Shown: positions 1 to 13,203 of the stretch, one piece after another | Layout of the letters: each line of letters starts with the position of its first letter | Numbering within the stretch: the stretch's first letter is position 1 | Source: Cytidiella melzeri | Lineage: Eukaryota; Basidiomycota; Agaricomycetes; Polyporales; Irpicaceae | Reading direction: 5' to 3' | Length of the DNA: 64,000 nucleotides | NCBI GenBank assembly: GCA_022592445.1 | Contig: JABYQR010000055.1 | Coordinates: 110,476-174,475, forward strand | Notes under the pieces: generated by a model | Seen by the model: the letters and a program-made list of their open reading frames with translations, nothing else | What the model was told of the DNA's origin: nothing | Database searches by the model: none | Translations under genes and position numbers: made by a program

Positions 1-1807
1 TGTGGATGCTAGATAGGAGTGCAATACCGTACCTTTTATACCCCACCCGAGGATAGCTGTGCGTTGCATAAGCCACCGGGGTTTGCTGTTACCAGCTCCA
101 GGAGATCGTTGCCCCGTACATTCCACACTAGTGATATTCCCAGAATTTGCAGATTTTAACACCGATTATGGTACAGTTGACAGCCAGGCACGTAAAATGG
201 AGTCCCGATGGTTTCGTTGCAGCAGACGGAGTCAGCAGCCAGCAGCGCTAAGGTGACAATGCCCATCCCTTCCTTCGGAGATGCGCTACTTGGCAGCAAC
301 TATTGCGATGTCTCCGGACATGAGTGAAGTAGTATGAATTGTTCAAGTTTGCCAGTGATCCGAGTCCTTACCACCGTTCCGCGGGACGGCCATTATTACC
401 CGTTTCTAGTTTGTGTTCGGTTTAGTGCCACAAGACACCAGTTAGCACGCATGATAGGTTCAGACTACGAGCTCCCTCAGACCAAGTTATGCTTAGCGTT
501 CTTGCATGTCTCCAACAAAGGCCCGCTGGCAGATCACGTAACTGTACGGTATAGTGGCCTCGTACTTAGTCTCAAACTGACACATAATCGCATATCGAGA
601 CACACGCACCAGTTTCCCCCGAGCCATACATGTTGCAAGCTAATCGTATTGTAACCGTTATAGTTCGAAGCTCGACGAGAACGAGGAGGATGCCGACGAC
701 GAGTTGTGGCTTGACCGTCAGATGAGTGAGCTTTCCCGCGCCACAAGGGGATCGGGCCCGGGCCATACGCTAAGCGGAATTTGAATATACACCATTCCTC
801 AGGCAGACTACTAAGGGAGAACGACTGTCTTCTCCCTCGTGGTTAGCTACGGAGACTACAGCAGACTCGGAGGGAACCTCCATCTCTCCATCCTCTGTCT
901 CTACAACATGCATGTCATGCGCTGCAGAAGTGTCCTGCTTCAGCATTTGGCTCGTTTTCTCCATGGACTATAGCTGTGCGAGGTGTCCTGGTGAACCTTG
1001 GGTGAGTTGTGGGCTCGACGCAAGTAGCAGTGCTTGACTAGCTAGAGCTGGCTCTAGCAGCCTAGGCAGCAGACCCAGAATGTCGCTGTATGGCTCAGTC
1101 TAGAATGCATGAGATAGCTCTCCACGAATCAATACATACAATGTCAGCTATGTCGCCGCAATCTACCGGCAATTCTGTTGAATGTCTTGATCAGCCAACA
1201 GTAAGCAGGCATTGTTGAGTACAGTCACGAGTGCCGGACCTATCATAGGACAATGTCATCTATACAATACCATTGACTGCCCATGCATAGCAATGTTTTT
1301 GCGCCCTGACTCATGGTCGGGAAGTTGTTGCCAGCGGACGTCAAAGGCGATATCACCGGGTCCTGGATTTCCAGTTTTGAATCTCTTTGTGAACTTGAAC
1401 CCCTGGCAGCACCGCTATGTCTGAGCAGGGTTGGAAGGTCGCGCGGCGATGTAGGTTAACAAGAAGGATGTACGCGGGCTGTCCAATGTTTGCTGTGCAT
1501 ACTCGGAAGTATGTGTCGCACTTAAAGCAAGCAGGTGTCGCCGGAGACTCATTTCACATCACTACGACAAAGTTGGTTCTAGATTTGTGTCCAGCTACAT
1601 GAAGTCTCAAACGGTCGTAGTTGAGCGCGACACAGAACGCGCGATACGCATCTTCAGTGGTGTTGATATTGAATGGGTCTTTTGAAAGGAGGCTGTTGGG
1701 TGTTGGAAACTCCATAGCGTGTAACACGATCCATTCTTATTACCCAACTACTTACGCAACTTTCTCGACTGCACATGCTCGAACGGTTTTACACGTCCTT
1801 TGCCCAC
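1..1807. other. No gene recognised
   Basis: Short open frames exist here (for example 334-654 on plus and 770-964 on minus), but none has a recognisable domain, a consistent splice pattern or a sensible N-terminus. The stretch has the look of degenerate sequence downstream of the MACPF pseudogene that follows. I see no RNA gene or repeat. Confidence 0.5.
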
Positions 1808-3296
1808 CTATGTCGACCATTTGTCACACACAGTCATCTTTGAACAAAGCCTAGAACAATCTTGCTTAGGAGGTACCTCAAGGTCTGCACACCAATACCG
1901 GCTGTCAACCCCATAGACCACAGTTTTACCCTCACCACGAAGGATTGTGAGGGAGCCGTCCAAAGCTGCGGAGAGAGCGCTCTTTTGGACAGCCAGGAAG
2001 TGGCTCACAAGCTCTGCAGGTGAACCTCAAGTCGCCAATATGCTCGTCACACCGACACACCCCGTCGCGACGTAGTCAGGAGTGGGAGGAAAGGCTCTCC
2101 AGAACTATGTCCCTTCCGATCTGTCATACGGACCAATGAATGCTCTCTCCCACTTCACAGGAGCCAGTGCGCCGGGAACAAGCTCTGTCACAATGACCGG
2201 ACTGTATTGATTGTGACTTGGAGTGATATAATACCATACGTCGTTACGATCTGCGAGAGGTCAGAGACACTTCGCAACTAGCTTCCAGTATGGTTCACTT
2301 ACTTGTGGGAAATGTGAGCTTGAGGTAGCGAGTATTGTTCTCGTAGCTCCAATATGCATCCTCGCTAGCGTCGATGTTCTGTGATTGTGAGCGAGTCAAC
2401 AACAAACACGAAGCGTTCATCATGACCTACTAGTGACAATAGCATGTTCGCTCGATTCGTTAAAGCTCTCTGTTGCCTCCTTCTGTTTCACAGAGAGCTC
2501 AACTTTAGCTGAAGCGACGAGGTAGGACGCGGAAATATTTGCAGCGGCCTCGAGAGACATTTCGGAGTTGTAGGAGCGGTTATCTGTGGAAGTCAAGTAT
2601 AGGGCGCGGCCGCCAATGGTAACAGAGCGGAGCAGGTGGGTGCCATATTCCTTGTAGAGATCGATGGAGTCCATGGTATTCAGAGCGCTCACGAACCACG
2701 GCTTCAGAAGGGCCTGAATCTGTTGAGTTGGGGGAAGGGATAGGTTATAATGAGTTAAAGAGTAGGTGACGCGGGTAAATGCGTGTGATAGATTCTCGCG
2801 CTGAGAATCGCTGTAGTCGGTAGAGGCGGATACGGAGAAGCCAGGGAAACTAGATTGGAAGCCTGTGCTGACGGAGAGACTTGAAGTGTAATCAGAGCTG
2901 GTTTTGCCGTATGATGAACGGTAGTCAGTGGTAGTGTTGCGTGTGAAGTTGACTATCGTCGGGATGCGGTAGTTTTTGCCGCCAAATATCTGGATGCGAA
3001 CTTCGGCTGTAACGTCGTGTGCATCAGAAATCTAGGCATTAGCAGTAGATCCTGATAAGTGACAAACACTGGTTCCAGTCGACGACTTGTTGGGTAGTAG
3101 ACTTGGAGTCGGCATCCTTGCCATTGAGGACATTGTACGTCGCGCCAACGACAACTAGGCCAGGAATATAGTCGGAAGGCGTGTCATCCACGGATGTATC
3201 GTGCAAGATAACCTGGACGTGAGCATCATGGCCCTCCACATTGGAAAACATAAGTGGGAGCTGGATTGTTGGTGGTTGGGCGGTTTCGAATGGCAT
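1808..3296 (-). pseudogene. MACPF-Vps62 pore-forming-like protein, broken copy
   Basis: The minus strand encodes the same architecture as the gene at 49360-51187. An N-terminal exon (3039-3296) contains the PSDYIPGL and TYNVLNG motifs. A MACPF exon (about 2431-3026) contains YGTHLLRS and GGRA. The C-terminal Vps62-like part (about 1808-2170) contains FWRAFPPTPDYVATGC. The copy is not functional as read: the Vps62 part has in-frame stops at 2105-2107 (TAG just before the FWRAF motif) and 2027-2029 (TGA), and the link from the MACPF exon to it is eroded. MACPF proteins form membrane pores in fungal defence or development; the Vps62 domain is of uncertain role. I infer a decayed paralogue of the copy near 50 kb. 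Confidence 0.75.
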
Positions 3297-4040
3297 GGGG
3301 GCTCAGTCAGACAGTAGGAGGGGCGTTATGAATAGTGAAGCAGCAGGGAACAGACGGACGTATATAGGCCTCATCCGGGTCAGAACGGTGTGAGGTCTAT
3401 GGCCATAACGTATTCGTGAACACGTCGAGTCGATGGGAAACCATGAGCGGCCTGTGCTGTGGAAGACATATGACACATAGAGTGCACTCGTGAGCTTCAA
3501 GTTGGGTAATGTCACGCCTACTATCTTCCATTCCGCCCGCTTCAGAGAGTCGCTACCGAAAGAGACAAGTCAGCAGACACAGTGAGCTCGCGGACTGCAT
3601 ATATGAATATTTGAGGTGTTCTCAGACAATAATGGCAGTCACTTGAGGTACTTGGAACGTACTTGAGTGGACTCAGCGCACCAAGCTGGGCAGCGTTCCT
3701 CCCTAGCCTGAAGGACATCGCCCGTTGTTGTATTGATACATTTCGTCGCCTCAGAAGCACACGGCTATCCTGAGATAAGTTCACGATTCGCTGGAGTGTG
3801 TTCTTCATACCTGTGAGCTGCGCACACTATCAGGCAATGCAATGATCACTATAGAGCCTGGCTACATAGTGATTATGTAATAGCACGATAACAAAGTTAA
3901 GTTACTATAGACGCTGAAAGATCGGAATTTTCGGTCTGTGAAGATGCTCCTTGTACCCACCACCCTCTTAACGAGCTCTCACTTAGCGAACAATTAGAAG
4001 ATTTGTATTCGATACAGGGCCTTGGCAACGCGAAGCGTGA
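3297..4040. other. Intergenic, nothing recognised
   Basis: Only short unsupported open frames are present on the minus strand (3303-3515 and 3542-3808). This region lies upstream of both the minus-strand MACPF pseudogene and the plus-strand PWP1 gene, so it may once have been a divergent promoter. I see no repeat or RNA gene. Confidence 0.4.
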
Positions 4041-6056
4041 ATGGCCAGCCTGATCTCATGTGTCTCATGGTAAGCTCTTGCCAAGGACCGGTTGCAAGGA
4101 ATTGACGGTCATCTAGGGTTAGAAGAGGCGTAGCAGCTCAGAACCCGGAAAAGTACGTACTGGATGATGGCGAACTTGAGCGCGTGAGTGCTCTGTCTCG
4201 GATTGAGCTGGAAGATGCAAAGGAGGAGCTTGCGCGGGCGCACAAGGCGGCACAGAGCATGGGGAGAGGTGCGGAAGGCGAGGAAGCGGACGACGGAGAT
4301 GAAGAGGATGAGTGGGTAGAGTGAGTACACACCAAAGGCCTTCGAGTAGTATCCTGCTGAAAATGTATCAAGCGAAGATGAGAATGCTATGGACGAGGAC
4401 GTACTTATGGAAGAAAACTCCAGCTCTGCAAATTCACAGAAAGGAGATGGGTTGGACGAATATGATCTGGAGAACTACGACGACGACGATGCGATGCCTG
4501 GTATGTCGCGGAGATCACCCCCGCCTAGCTCAAGTTGAATATCATGACAGCAATGGGTCCGTTCAGCAATATCAAAGGCCTCACTTATTATCGCAATAAT
4601 GACGAAGACCCGTATATCACTATGAAAGATGTGTGTCATCTCTCCAGTTCATGCTCTTTTGGTCGCTCACAGTATCATAGGATGACGATGAGAAGGAGAA
4701 TGAGCGCAAAGAACTCGAAATTTATCCAACTGACAACCTTCTGGTCGTTGCAAAAACCGAGGACGAGATATCCCAGCTAGAGATCTACGTATATGACGAA
4801 TCCGAAGAAGACCTATATGCTCACCACGATCTCATGCTTCCATCCTTCCCCCTCTGTCTAGAGTGGCTTGACTTTCCGCCTGTCACCTCTCCATCAGCCA
4901 AAGGTACCGCGGATACACGTGCAAAACAATTCGGCAACTATATCGCAGTCGGCACGATGGAGCCCGAAATCGAAATATGGTCGCTAGACACTGTCGAATC
5001 GATGTATCCTGACATGGTCCTAGGTCGACCAGATAAAACTGCCGCACACATTCCGACTCCTCTAGGCACGGGAAAGAAGAAACGTAAAAAGACGAAACAG
5101 CGTCCTGCTTCTACTGCTCACCACGTCGACGCCGTATTGTCGATCTCATGGAATAAGACACACCGAAACCTGCTGGCAAGTGCGTCAGCTGATCGAACCG
5201 TAAAGCTCTGGGATCTAAGCCGGGACCCAACGATAAGCGGAGACGCCGAAGACGGTCAAGGAGCCATACGGAGTTTCTCCATTCACAAAGATAGAGTGCA
5301 AGCAGTTCAGTGGAACGAAAAGGAACCCACTGTGCTTCTCACGGGTAGTTACGATCGCACCGTACGAACTTTCGACTCGAGGGCTCCGGACACGGGCGTC
5401 GGCACTATACTTGGAGCGGAGGTCGAAGCCTTGAAGTGGGATCCATGGGAAGCCCATTCATTCTTTGTAAGTTGACTGTCGCAATATATTGCCTCTTCTT
5501 AGAGCTAAATTCAATCCCAGGTCTCGTTGGAAAACGGCATAGTCCTAAATTTTGATGCGCGGACGCTTCCGTCAAATGCGAGCGGGTCTTCTCCTGCTCG
5601 TTTCACGCTCTCGGCACACGACGGAGAGGCATCTTCTCTTGACATCAACCCTCACATCCGCGGGTGCATCGCCACGGGTGGGGCTGACAAGATAGTGAAA
5701 GTTTGGAATATCAATGAGAATGTCGATTCGAACAAGCGTCAAGTGAGCTTGGTAACATCGAGAGATCTTGGCGTCGTGAGTGTCTATTTGCTACATGCTA
5801 GAGAATGGCCTTACAATTTCTTCTCTAGGGGAAGGTGTTCTCGGTCGCTTGGTCGCCAGATGATCCACTCACGCTGGCCGCAGCTGGTTCGAAAGCGAAG
5901 CTGCAAGTCTGGGATGTCGGCGCGAATGCAGGGGCTCGCAAGGCCCTAGCATCCAAGCTTGCAGAAGGCGGTCGTACGCTGAAGGAGAGGACGAGTGGCG
6001 GAGTCATTGGCGTCGCCAGCGATGACGAGGACAGCGTAGACGACGGTGATGAGTGA
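4041..6056 (+). CDS. PWP1: Periodic tryptophan protein 1 homologue (WD40, ribosome biogenesis)
   Basis: Seven exons can be joined by canonical GT-AG introns of 47-54 bp: 4041-4069, 4117-4320, 4373-4500, 4551-4630, 4681-5466, 5521-5775 and 5829-6056, giving about 569 residues. The start gives MASLISCVSW followed by a charged region, as in PWP1 proteins. An acidic stretch (EYDLENYDDDDAMP) precedes WD40 repeats with typical SADRTVKLWDLS and GADKIVKVWN blades. The C-terminus is also acidic. PWP1 acts in the nucleolus in pre-rRNA processing and 60S assembly. The third exon start is the least certain boundary, because a nearby alternative acceptor keeps another frame open. The gene is followed by an unrelated plus-strand gene. 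Confidence 0.88.
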
Positions 6057-6427
6057 ACGATGTTGTTCACTTGCGATTAGTCTGTATTGATAGGAAACAT
6101 ACGCATACTCTAGCTGCAATCAAAAGAGAGATGTGTATCTCCCGTGTGTTTGTTTTGTATTGGAGTTGCTTGTCATGAGCTTGATCTTACACGCGCCAAA
6201 AACCTGGTTGTTGGTCCCAGATCGTTAGCCCAGCGAGGAAGCCGTCGGGATGACAAACATGGATCAACAAAGCAGTGCGTGCCTCGGAGCGTGGCTCTCA
6301 TCTGCTCATCGCCTTTCGCGGCAACGAATAACTACTGGTCTCTATCGATACCAACGCCTTACTAATCCTAATCTTGTATCTCCTACTTCTGCTGCTGTGC
6401 TATCCTTCTACTTGCTTGGGTCGATGA
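6057..6427. other. Intergenic spacer between PWP1 and the TBC gene
   Basis: This stretch holds the PWP1 3' region and the TBC gene promoter. Open frames at 6144-6365 and 6250-6531 are not supported by any domain. Confidence 0.4.
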
Positions 6428-9400
6428 ATGGCCTCTATGTCCGGGACAATCAAGACGCCTACGCATGCCCACCCTCTGCTTGCAGACGACCTCACCGGCA
6501 GCTCCAAAGGACGGCGGAGGGCCGGTCATGAAGGAGACGGTAGCTCGCCAAGAAGTTCCAACAACTACTTTACGTTACGATCTCAGCTTGAAACCTCTGC
6601 AAACGATGACTCAGGAAGCTCAAAGGTGAACTGGGAAGGGAGTGTTAGAGGGAAGACAGTGAAGCGGAAGTCAATGTACGTGTCAAGTAACTTTAAGCCA
6701 TCGTTGCTGACTCTGCTGCTCAGCCCCACCCACGCAGCGCCGCCTCTCATTGTCGTCGAGTCTTCGAGTGGTACCATCGACGCGTCTTGGTTTGACGATA
6801 CTTTGAGGCAAGAGATTAGCAACGAGCTGGGGCATCCAAATGTCCATGAAGTACTGGATGCCCAGTGGCATGAATACTCGGAGGATGCCATTCAATCTGC
6901 CATCTCTAGGCTTGGCGCTGTGAACTCACCAGCAGACCAGGCTGGCGATCCCTATTTTGCGACTCTACGGGTCCTGTCCTCTGCCGTTCGGAAACTATCT
7001 AAAGCACGGGTTGAATTGGAAGAAGGTCGAAGACTGCTCGTAGAGAAGGAAGCTGCAAGACGGGCAAAGGCCGCTCAGCTCATGATGGATCTACAGCCAA
7101 GTGAGCGAGATGTTGCTCGACGTGTGTTGCAGTCACTCTTCGCGGATGATGATGATGAAGAGGCACAAGCTATTCATAAAAAGCAAAGCTTACTCGTGAG
7201 TGTGTAACATTCCTCACTTGAGCCAACTCACATGTAGTGTTACTAGTCTCTCACTGAGTCTTTGACTGAAGCCATCGAGAATGAAGTGGCCGTGCCTAGG
7301 AGCCTTCCTCGGGATTCCAACATGCCTCCCCCATCTACTAACCTTGCGATTGCTGAAGACCCCGAGACAGCACCAGTCAGACCTTCACTATCGTCGCATA
7401 GTACTATAGCAGCAGTGCCGCGATCTTCTGAAGGGCAGAACTACGAAGGCGATGCGCAGGACGATCTCCAACAACCAATCAGCGATACCGAATCGTCGCG
7501 GTCAGACCGCCCCTTCATCGGAGATTGGATGGGAACTTGGTGGCAGAAGAAAGCCAGAATCAAACACCACAGCGTTGCTTCCCACACCACAGACTCTCTT
7601 TCCGAAACAGACAAAACCTCAGATGTAGATATTCTCCCATCTTTGTCCTCTGAAGCGTCTTCTATCCGTTCACCCGAACCTCCCACGCGACCTCGACACC
7701 GCAAGACGAGTTCAAGAAGCGTATTTGGGGCACTTGGCTTCTCCTTGCTCAATCCTTCGTCGTCGCCTGGATCCGGTCATAGGCGTCGTAACATGTCCGT
7801 GGCCGACATTCCTGCCATAACGACCGATCCCGAAGTCCTCACTGCGAAGCTTTTCGAGGTAGGCAAATCCGCACCGTCAATTGGCGAAACGTCGCCAGCA
7901 CAAGAAGATGCACTCAGCACTTCCCAACCAGCCGCCTCATCGTCTTCTCCGTCTCTGTTCAATATTCCCGATACTAAGCAACCCCAGAGCACTTCGATAC
8001 GAGCAATTGTCAATGCTACGAGAGTTATGACCTCGGATCCGGCTAGTATTCTCCTCGATCATGGTCATGATATTGGCGAGCTCGTCTCCCGGCTAGCCTA
8101 CGAGCTAGTGCGTAATTCTAGAGATGAAGGACTCGACGTCCGCGTTGTTGTTCAAGGACGCAAAGAAAGGATTCGCCGCGATGCTCAAGACCAAAAACGA
8201 CTTTCGGCGAGGGCTATATCTTCCAATACTACGGACGAGCCTCCTGTGCTCACAAGAAGCGTTTCTGGTGTTTCTGAAAGTTCAAGGAACTACTCGTTAC
8301 GCCAGGGGACACTCACGCTCTCTGCTCTAGCATCGCCTCTGTTTGGATCCTTCCTATCGCAGCAGCCCAAACCGTCAAAGCCTAGCGATACCGTCCGGCA
8401 GTCTCTTCCAGACCCTCTCGCCATTTCTTCGCCACAGCAACCGCCGAAGGCGGGATCGGTTGCACTGGAGTCAATATTTTCTACGGACTCGAAACCTCCG
8501 ACACAATATCTCTCGAGGACGTACACATCCCTCACCTCCCGCGACTTCAATTTCTCGCTGCCGGCCTCTGATGCGGTGTCAGCCGCGTCCTTAAGCAGCG
8601 AAGTGCTCCAGGAAGGCATGACAGACCGTTTTGGTTTTATATACGACGTTTCGCTCTATGATGCACTGCTCCTCCTTCGTGCCAAACGTTGCGAGAACAC
8701 TGCGCCGGCCTGCCTCACAGGTATCAAGGTTGCCGATCGACGGGAAGATGACAATTGGTCGGACGATGAAGTTGGAGCGAGTACTCAATCTATTGAGATC
8801 GTCAAGGAGGCATGTGACTGCGATGGCGCAGACGCCGGTGATACAAGCAGTATCAGTATGACTGGTACACGACCAACACTGGTCTCTCCGCCGACAGGAG
8901 ATTCATCTTCGCAAAAGTCACGTCCCAGCTCACCAAATTCTACCCGGGGCAGGCCGCGATCTTCTACCGTCACTGCAATCTCCAGCAAGACGCTTCAGGC
9001 CAAGTCCAGTGCGTCTATACTCTCAGTGGACGTTGATACGCCAACACATATCTGTCCTGAGACAATCAAGAAGATGCTCGCGCAGCTGAAGCAAGTACAC
9101 GACCAGCGTCAAGCTAGACAAAGGAAAGAGTGGGACGTTTTTGTCAATCAGCGAAGTAAATCCTTGAAGAGCACGTCTGGGACTGTCAACAAGACACTTT
9201 CTTCTGGAGGTCGAGCAGCCACTATGCTAGGACTGAGAGCAACTCTCGATGAAGACGAACTGTCGCACAGCGAAGGACTTGTCGGCTTTGCTCAGCTGGG
9301 TCTACCATCCAATCGCGAGGATCGGAGAGATTTCGATCGGCTCATACGCAACGGAATTCCTCTTGCGTATAGATCCAAGGTGTGGTTTGAGTGCAGCGGT

Positions 9401-10316
9401 GGATTAGAGATGCAAGAACCGGGCCTTTTTGCGGACCTTCTCAGTCAAGTCGACGAGAGCAGCAGTGTTGTCAGGGAAATCGAGAAGGACGTTGGTAGGA
9501 CTATGCCCTTGAACATGTTTTTTGGAAAGACGGGAGCAGGTGTCGACAAGCTTCGTAGGGTACTTAAAGCTTACAGCCGGTAAGTCCAAAGCGTGCTCCT
9601 TGGACATATCAGTCGACTGATGGTGCAAAGCCGGAATCCTGCGGTTGGGTATTGTCAGGGCATGAACCTCGTCGCTTCGACTCTACTACTGGTGCATGCC
9701 GACGAAGAGGAAGCTTTCTGGATGCTTTGCGCGATTATCGAGAGAGTCCTCCCTGTAGATTTCTTCTCCCCGTCTTTGATTTGCTCCCGAGCTTGTCCGC
9801 TGGTACTCCTTGATTACGTGAGGGAGATTCTGCCCAAGCTTCACGCGCATCTTACGAACCTAGGCGTCGACCTCGGAGCCATATGTTTCTCGTGGTTCTT
9901 ATCTCTTTTTACAGATTGTCTTCCGATTGAGGCGAGTTTTCCACGGTCTCGCGGAGTGTTTTATTCTGCTCACTGTTACTCTGCAGACACTGTTTAGAGT
10001 ATGGGATGTTTTCATGGTGGGTGGCTTAGACGTCATGTTTCGTGTCGCCCTTGCTGTCCTCCGCGGCAACGAGCAAGAGCTGTTGGACTGCGACTCCATC
10101 CCGGCCGTTTACGTTGCGTTGGAAAGCTTGCCTAACCGCATGTGGCGGTCAGACAAGTTGCTGAAAGTGAGTTTATCTTTATCTGCCTATTTGTGCCTTC
10201 ATGGTAGCTGACGTTTGTGCTAGCGTGAATTTGACCTACGCAGTATCATTGTACATTCAGACATTCTCAAGCGGCGCGAGGCACATTGTAGTGCACTGAG
10301 AGCACTCGCTGTTTGA
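6428..10316 (+). CDS. TBC domain RabGAP, large
   Basis: Six exons (6428-6675, 6724-7195, 7247-9579, 9631-9931, 9987-10166, 10224-10316) give about 1208 residues. The first two thirds are Ser/Pro-rich and disordered with a short coiled coil near residues 170-220. The TBC domain lies in the last third. It has the arginine-finger motif IEKDVGRT, the glutamine-finger motif GYCQGMN and the downstream SLFTDCLPIETLFRVWDVF block, so both catalytic residues are present. TBC proteins accelerate GTP hydrolysis by Rab GTPases at endomembranes. Intron 9932-9986 has a GC donor instead of GT; only this choice joins LPIE to TLFRVWD in frame. The first intron (48 bp) is a multiple of three and open, so its retention is possible. 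The gene is convergent with the DUF4139 gene 105 bp away. Confidence 0.85.
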
Positions 10317-10420
10317 CATATAATGAGATGATGTTTCACGCCATACTCAAGCTCTTGTACATTGCGCTGTTCAATTGTTGTGGGTACACGTACACGATCT
10401 ACAATCCACTCGTGATAGTC

Positions 10421-12925
10421 TTAATTCGCCTCAGTCACCTCCTTCCAGGAGGTATTAATGGGTGCCTGGACCTCCCACTCTGTCTCGAGTGTACAGCCCT
10501 TCCCTGCGTCAAGGCTCACGAGCCACTCGTATCTTCCTTCGATGCCTTCGCTCTTGTCCGTCGTCCCACTCCACCTGACCTTGATATTATCAGAAACTTT
10601 GATCTCCTCTTCGGCCTTAGCTTCAGCCAGCCCTTCCGGTTTCTTCAGCGTCACTTTGATGATATCAAAAACCGCCAAAGGAAGAGCGTCGCGCACAATC
10701 AAGCTGTCGATGCTGAAAGGATGGTTGTTGGTGATGTACGTGCGGACGACTTGCTTCCTGACATTCTTCCGCTCGCCGAACAAGTTGGCATGCCCAGTGT
10801 CTGACAGCTGCTGCTCCTTGCCAGGGAGGCGTTCGTAGGTTACGCGCAAGGCAGAATCGGCGCCCAGCGTGCACTCGAAGCTTTCGTTTGGCATGATGTT
10901 CTGTCAACGAGTAGCGTAAGCTATAACCCAGCGGCAAAAAGCGAAATGCGGAACGCTTACCTTTAAGGACGTGCGGCCGATAAAGGCGTCATCCAAGAAA
11001 ACGTTTACTGGTCCAGCAACCAATTGATATTCGCTCTTGTTGTTGACCTTGCAGTAAAGATAGACCATCGGTTCGACTCGTGGGACACAAACATGAGAAA
11101 TTTGTGCATCCAGGCGGAGTGTAGCGACAGAAACTGTGTGAGCTGCTCCATCGCTGGGTATCTTGACTGGATGGCTGACCGCGTAAGACACGGATACCGA
11201 ATTCGTTCGAAGGGTGATTGCTGACGCGACGGTATTATCGCCAGACGAAGTATTCATGGGCTCTGGCTGTTCTGCAAGATATCGCTCTTCCTGGTCTTCT
11301 TTTGCAAGGTCAGATCCTGCAGGAATGGTGCCAGAAAAATCACCAAACGCACCAGCCCCAGCAGGGGATTGAGAGCCAAACGGACCGAGGAAAGCACTCG
11401 GGGCGACAGCTTGACCAGCACCATTGGGCTGCCCAAAGAGAGGGTTCTGGCCTGAGAGGTTTTGGTCATAGGGTTGCGCCTGTGTCAAGCCTCCAAATGC
11501 ACTAGCCCCAGCCGGAAATTGATGAAAGGCTTGAGTCTCCACAGTTGGCGCCGCGGCAAAAGGTTGAGATCCAAATGCACCGGAGAAAGCACTCGGAACG
11601 ACAGCTCGACCAGCGCCATGGGATTGTCCAAAGAGAGGGCTCTGGCCGAACAAGATGGTGTCATTGGGCTGCGCCTGTTTGAAGACAGCACCTCCCTTCG
11701 TAGTTTGAAATAGGTTAGCCACGGGCTGAATGCGATATACGGGCAATTGAGGGATCTCAGCTGAATGGACGGCATCCGATGCTGTACTGAGGACCAAAGG
11801 TGCGTTGAGCCAGTCTTCGCCTGTCTGCTGGGTGATAGATGCGCGATAATGCAGCACGACAGAAGGTGTGCCTCCCTCTGCCTGACCCATTGCGTGTATG
11901 TCGTACAACGGCTTCCACAAAGCGTTGGAGACAACTGGTGATAGCGCTGAGAATCTGCTCTGTCTTGTACGACAATACAAAAGACACTCACCGTAAGAAA
12001 GTGTGAACGTTGTTGTCGCGCCTGGTTGTTGTTGACTGGAATTCTTCCTCCTGTGTCTCTCAGCTTCAAGCCTCTCCTCATATTTCTGGCTCGCAAGCGA
12101 CATATACTGCTGCATTTGAGCATTGTATTCAAGATCAATGCGCTGAGAACCCGCCAACGTCAACCCTGGGGCTGACCGCTTGCATTCATAGTCGTCCATT
12201 AGCAAAGCAATGTCAGGCGCATATTGTGCATCAATGTCATCCTTAACACCTTTCTTCCACTGTTCATCTGGTTCTACAGACTCAAGTGATCGAAGAGTGA
12301 CAACTGGACGCAAAGCAGGATCAACGTACACATGCAGCGTGACGCGACCAGCCGACTGGCTGGCTTGTCCTTTAACACTGTGCTGCGCAATCTCTTCATC
12401 CACACCATGTATCTGCTCGTCCAGAGAGGTGATGGCCTCTAGGATGCCTCGTCTCTCCTGGACAAGCGTCTGCATGAATGGTACAAGTTTATCGGTAGTG
12501 ACATGTTCGCTAGTGATGCTCTTCGCGTAGGACTGGTAAATCTCTGTCTCCTGTCGGAGGATCAGCCTCTCAGCCTCCAATTTCTGCTTCTTGGCCTGAA
12601 GCAGCCGAAGCAGCTCACTCGGCTTGAAGAAATCGGTGGCTTTGGTAGTGCAGATCACATCCACCAGTCTGGCAACAGAGCCAAGGCCGGACACTCTCAC
12701 AGACTGGTGGTCCATATGACTTGATAGTCCAGCGACACGAATCTCATTGTCACCATCCTGTGGGTGAGAGATGCGTCAGTAACGGTTGGAAATGAATACT
12801 GTGCAGGGACTCACATTCAGGTTTAACTGATATGTACGAACAACCTCAGCTTTGCCTGACATGTACACAGTTATAGATTTGATGTTTTCATTGGCACAAG
12901 AGTCAATTTCAGTAACGGCAGACAT
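10421..12925 (-). CDS. DUF4139 / mucoidy inhibitor A-like protein with FG-rich insert
   Basis: Four exons (12815-12925, 11992-12757, 10961-11934, 10421-10900) give about 776 residues. The N-terminus begins MSAVTEIDSC and matches the DUF4140 region (VYMSGKAEVVRTYQLNL). A coiled coil follows (KKQKLEAERLILRQETEIY). The DUF4139 core shows NALWKPLYDIHA and TGEDWLNAPLVLSTA, and the C-terminus ends in WEVQAP and a short tail. Between residues roughly 400 and 530 there is an insert rich in FGQ, FGS and FGG motifs. The biochemical role of this family is not established. It is divergent from the CK2 beta gene, with about 275 bp between them. Intron 11935-11991 is 57 bp and open, but splicing is favoured by the conserved VVSNALW junction. 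Confidence 0.82.
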
Positions 12926-13203
12926 GGCTGGGTGGGTGTTGAGGATGAAGAGCAACTGAGAGAGCGGACTCGTGTTTATGCTGTGCTTATGAGTCAGTGC
13001 TTAGGTTCCCACGAGGAAGCAGTGCGTCGCTTTTTGGCGCTGGCATGGTCGCCTTCCTAATTTGTACTTTGCATCAGACCTCCTCCTAGCGGCACGCTCA
13101 ACTCTTTCGTCTCTCACTCTTTCGCGGACTTTACGGAGCACCAAGTCAGGCCTCGAGCAGCGTTATCTTTATGCATGCCCCGCTAATTGGCTACTCTTTA
13201 TAG
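12926..13203. promoter_or_regulatory. Shared divergent promoter region, DUF4139 gene and CK2 beta gene
   Basis: The start codon of the minus-strand DUF4139 gene is at 12925 and the first clear CK2 beta exon begins at 13204. The interval therefore contains both promoters and probably the first small exon of the CK2 beta gene, because the first recognised exon needs one upstream base to complete its codon. No box could be assigned with confidence. Confidence 0.45.

Noticed and set aside
334..654. 106-residue plus-strand frame near the left edge
   Set aside because: No domain and no codon bias; the surrounding DNA is degenerate.
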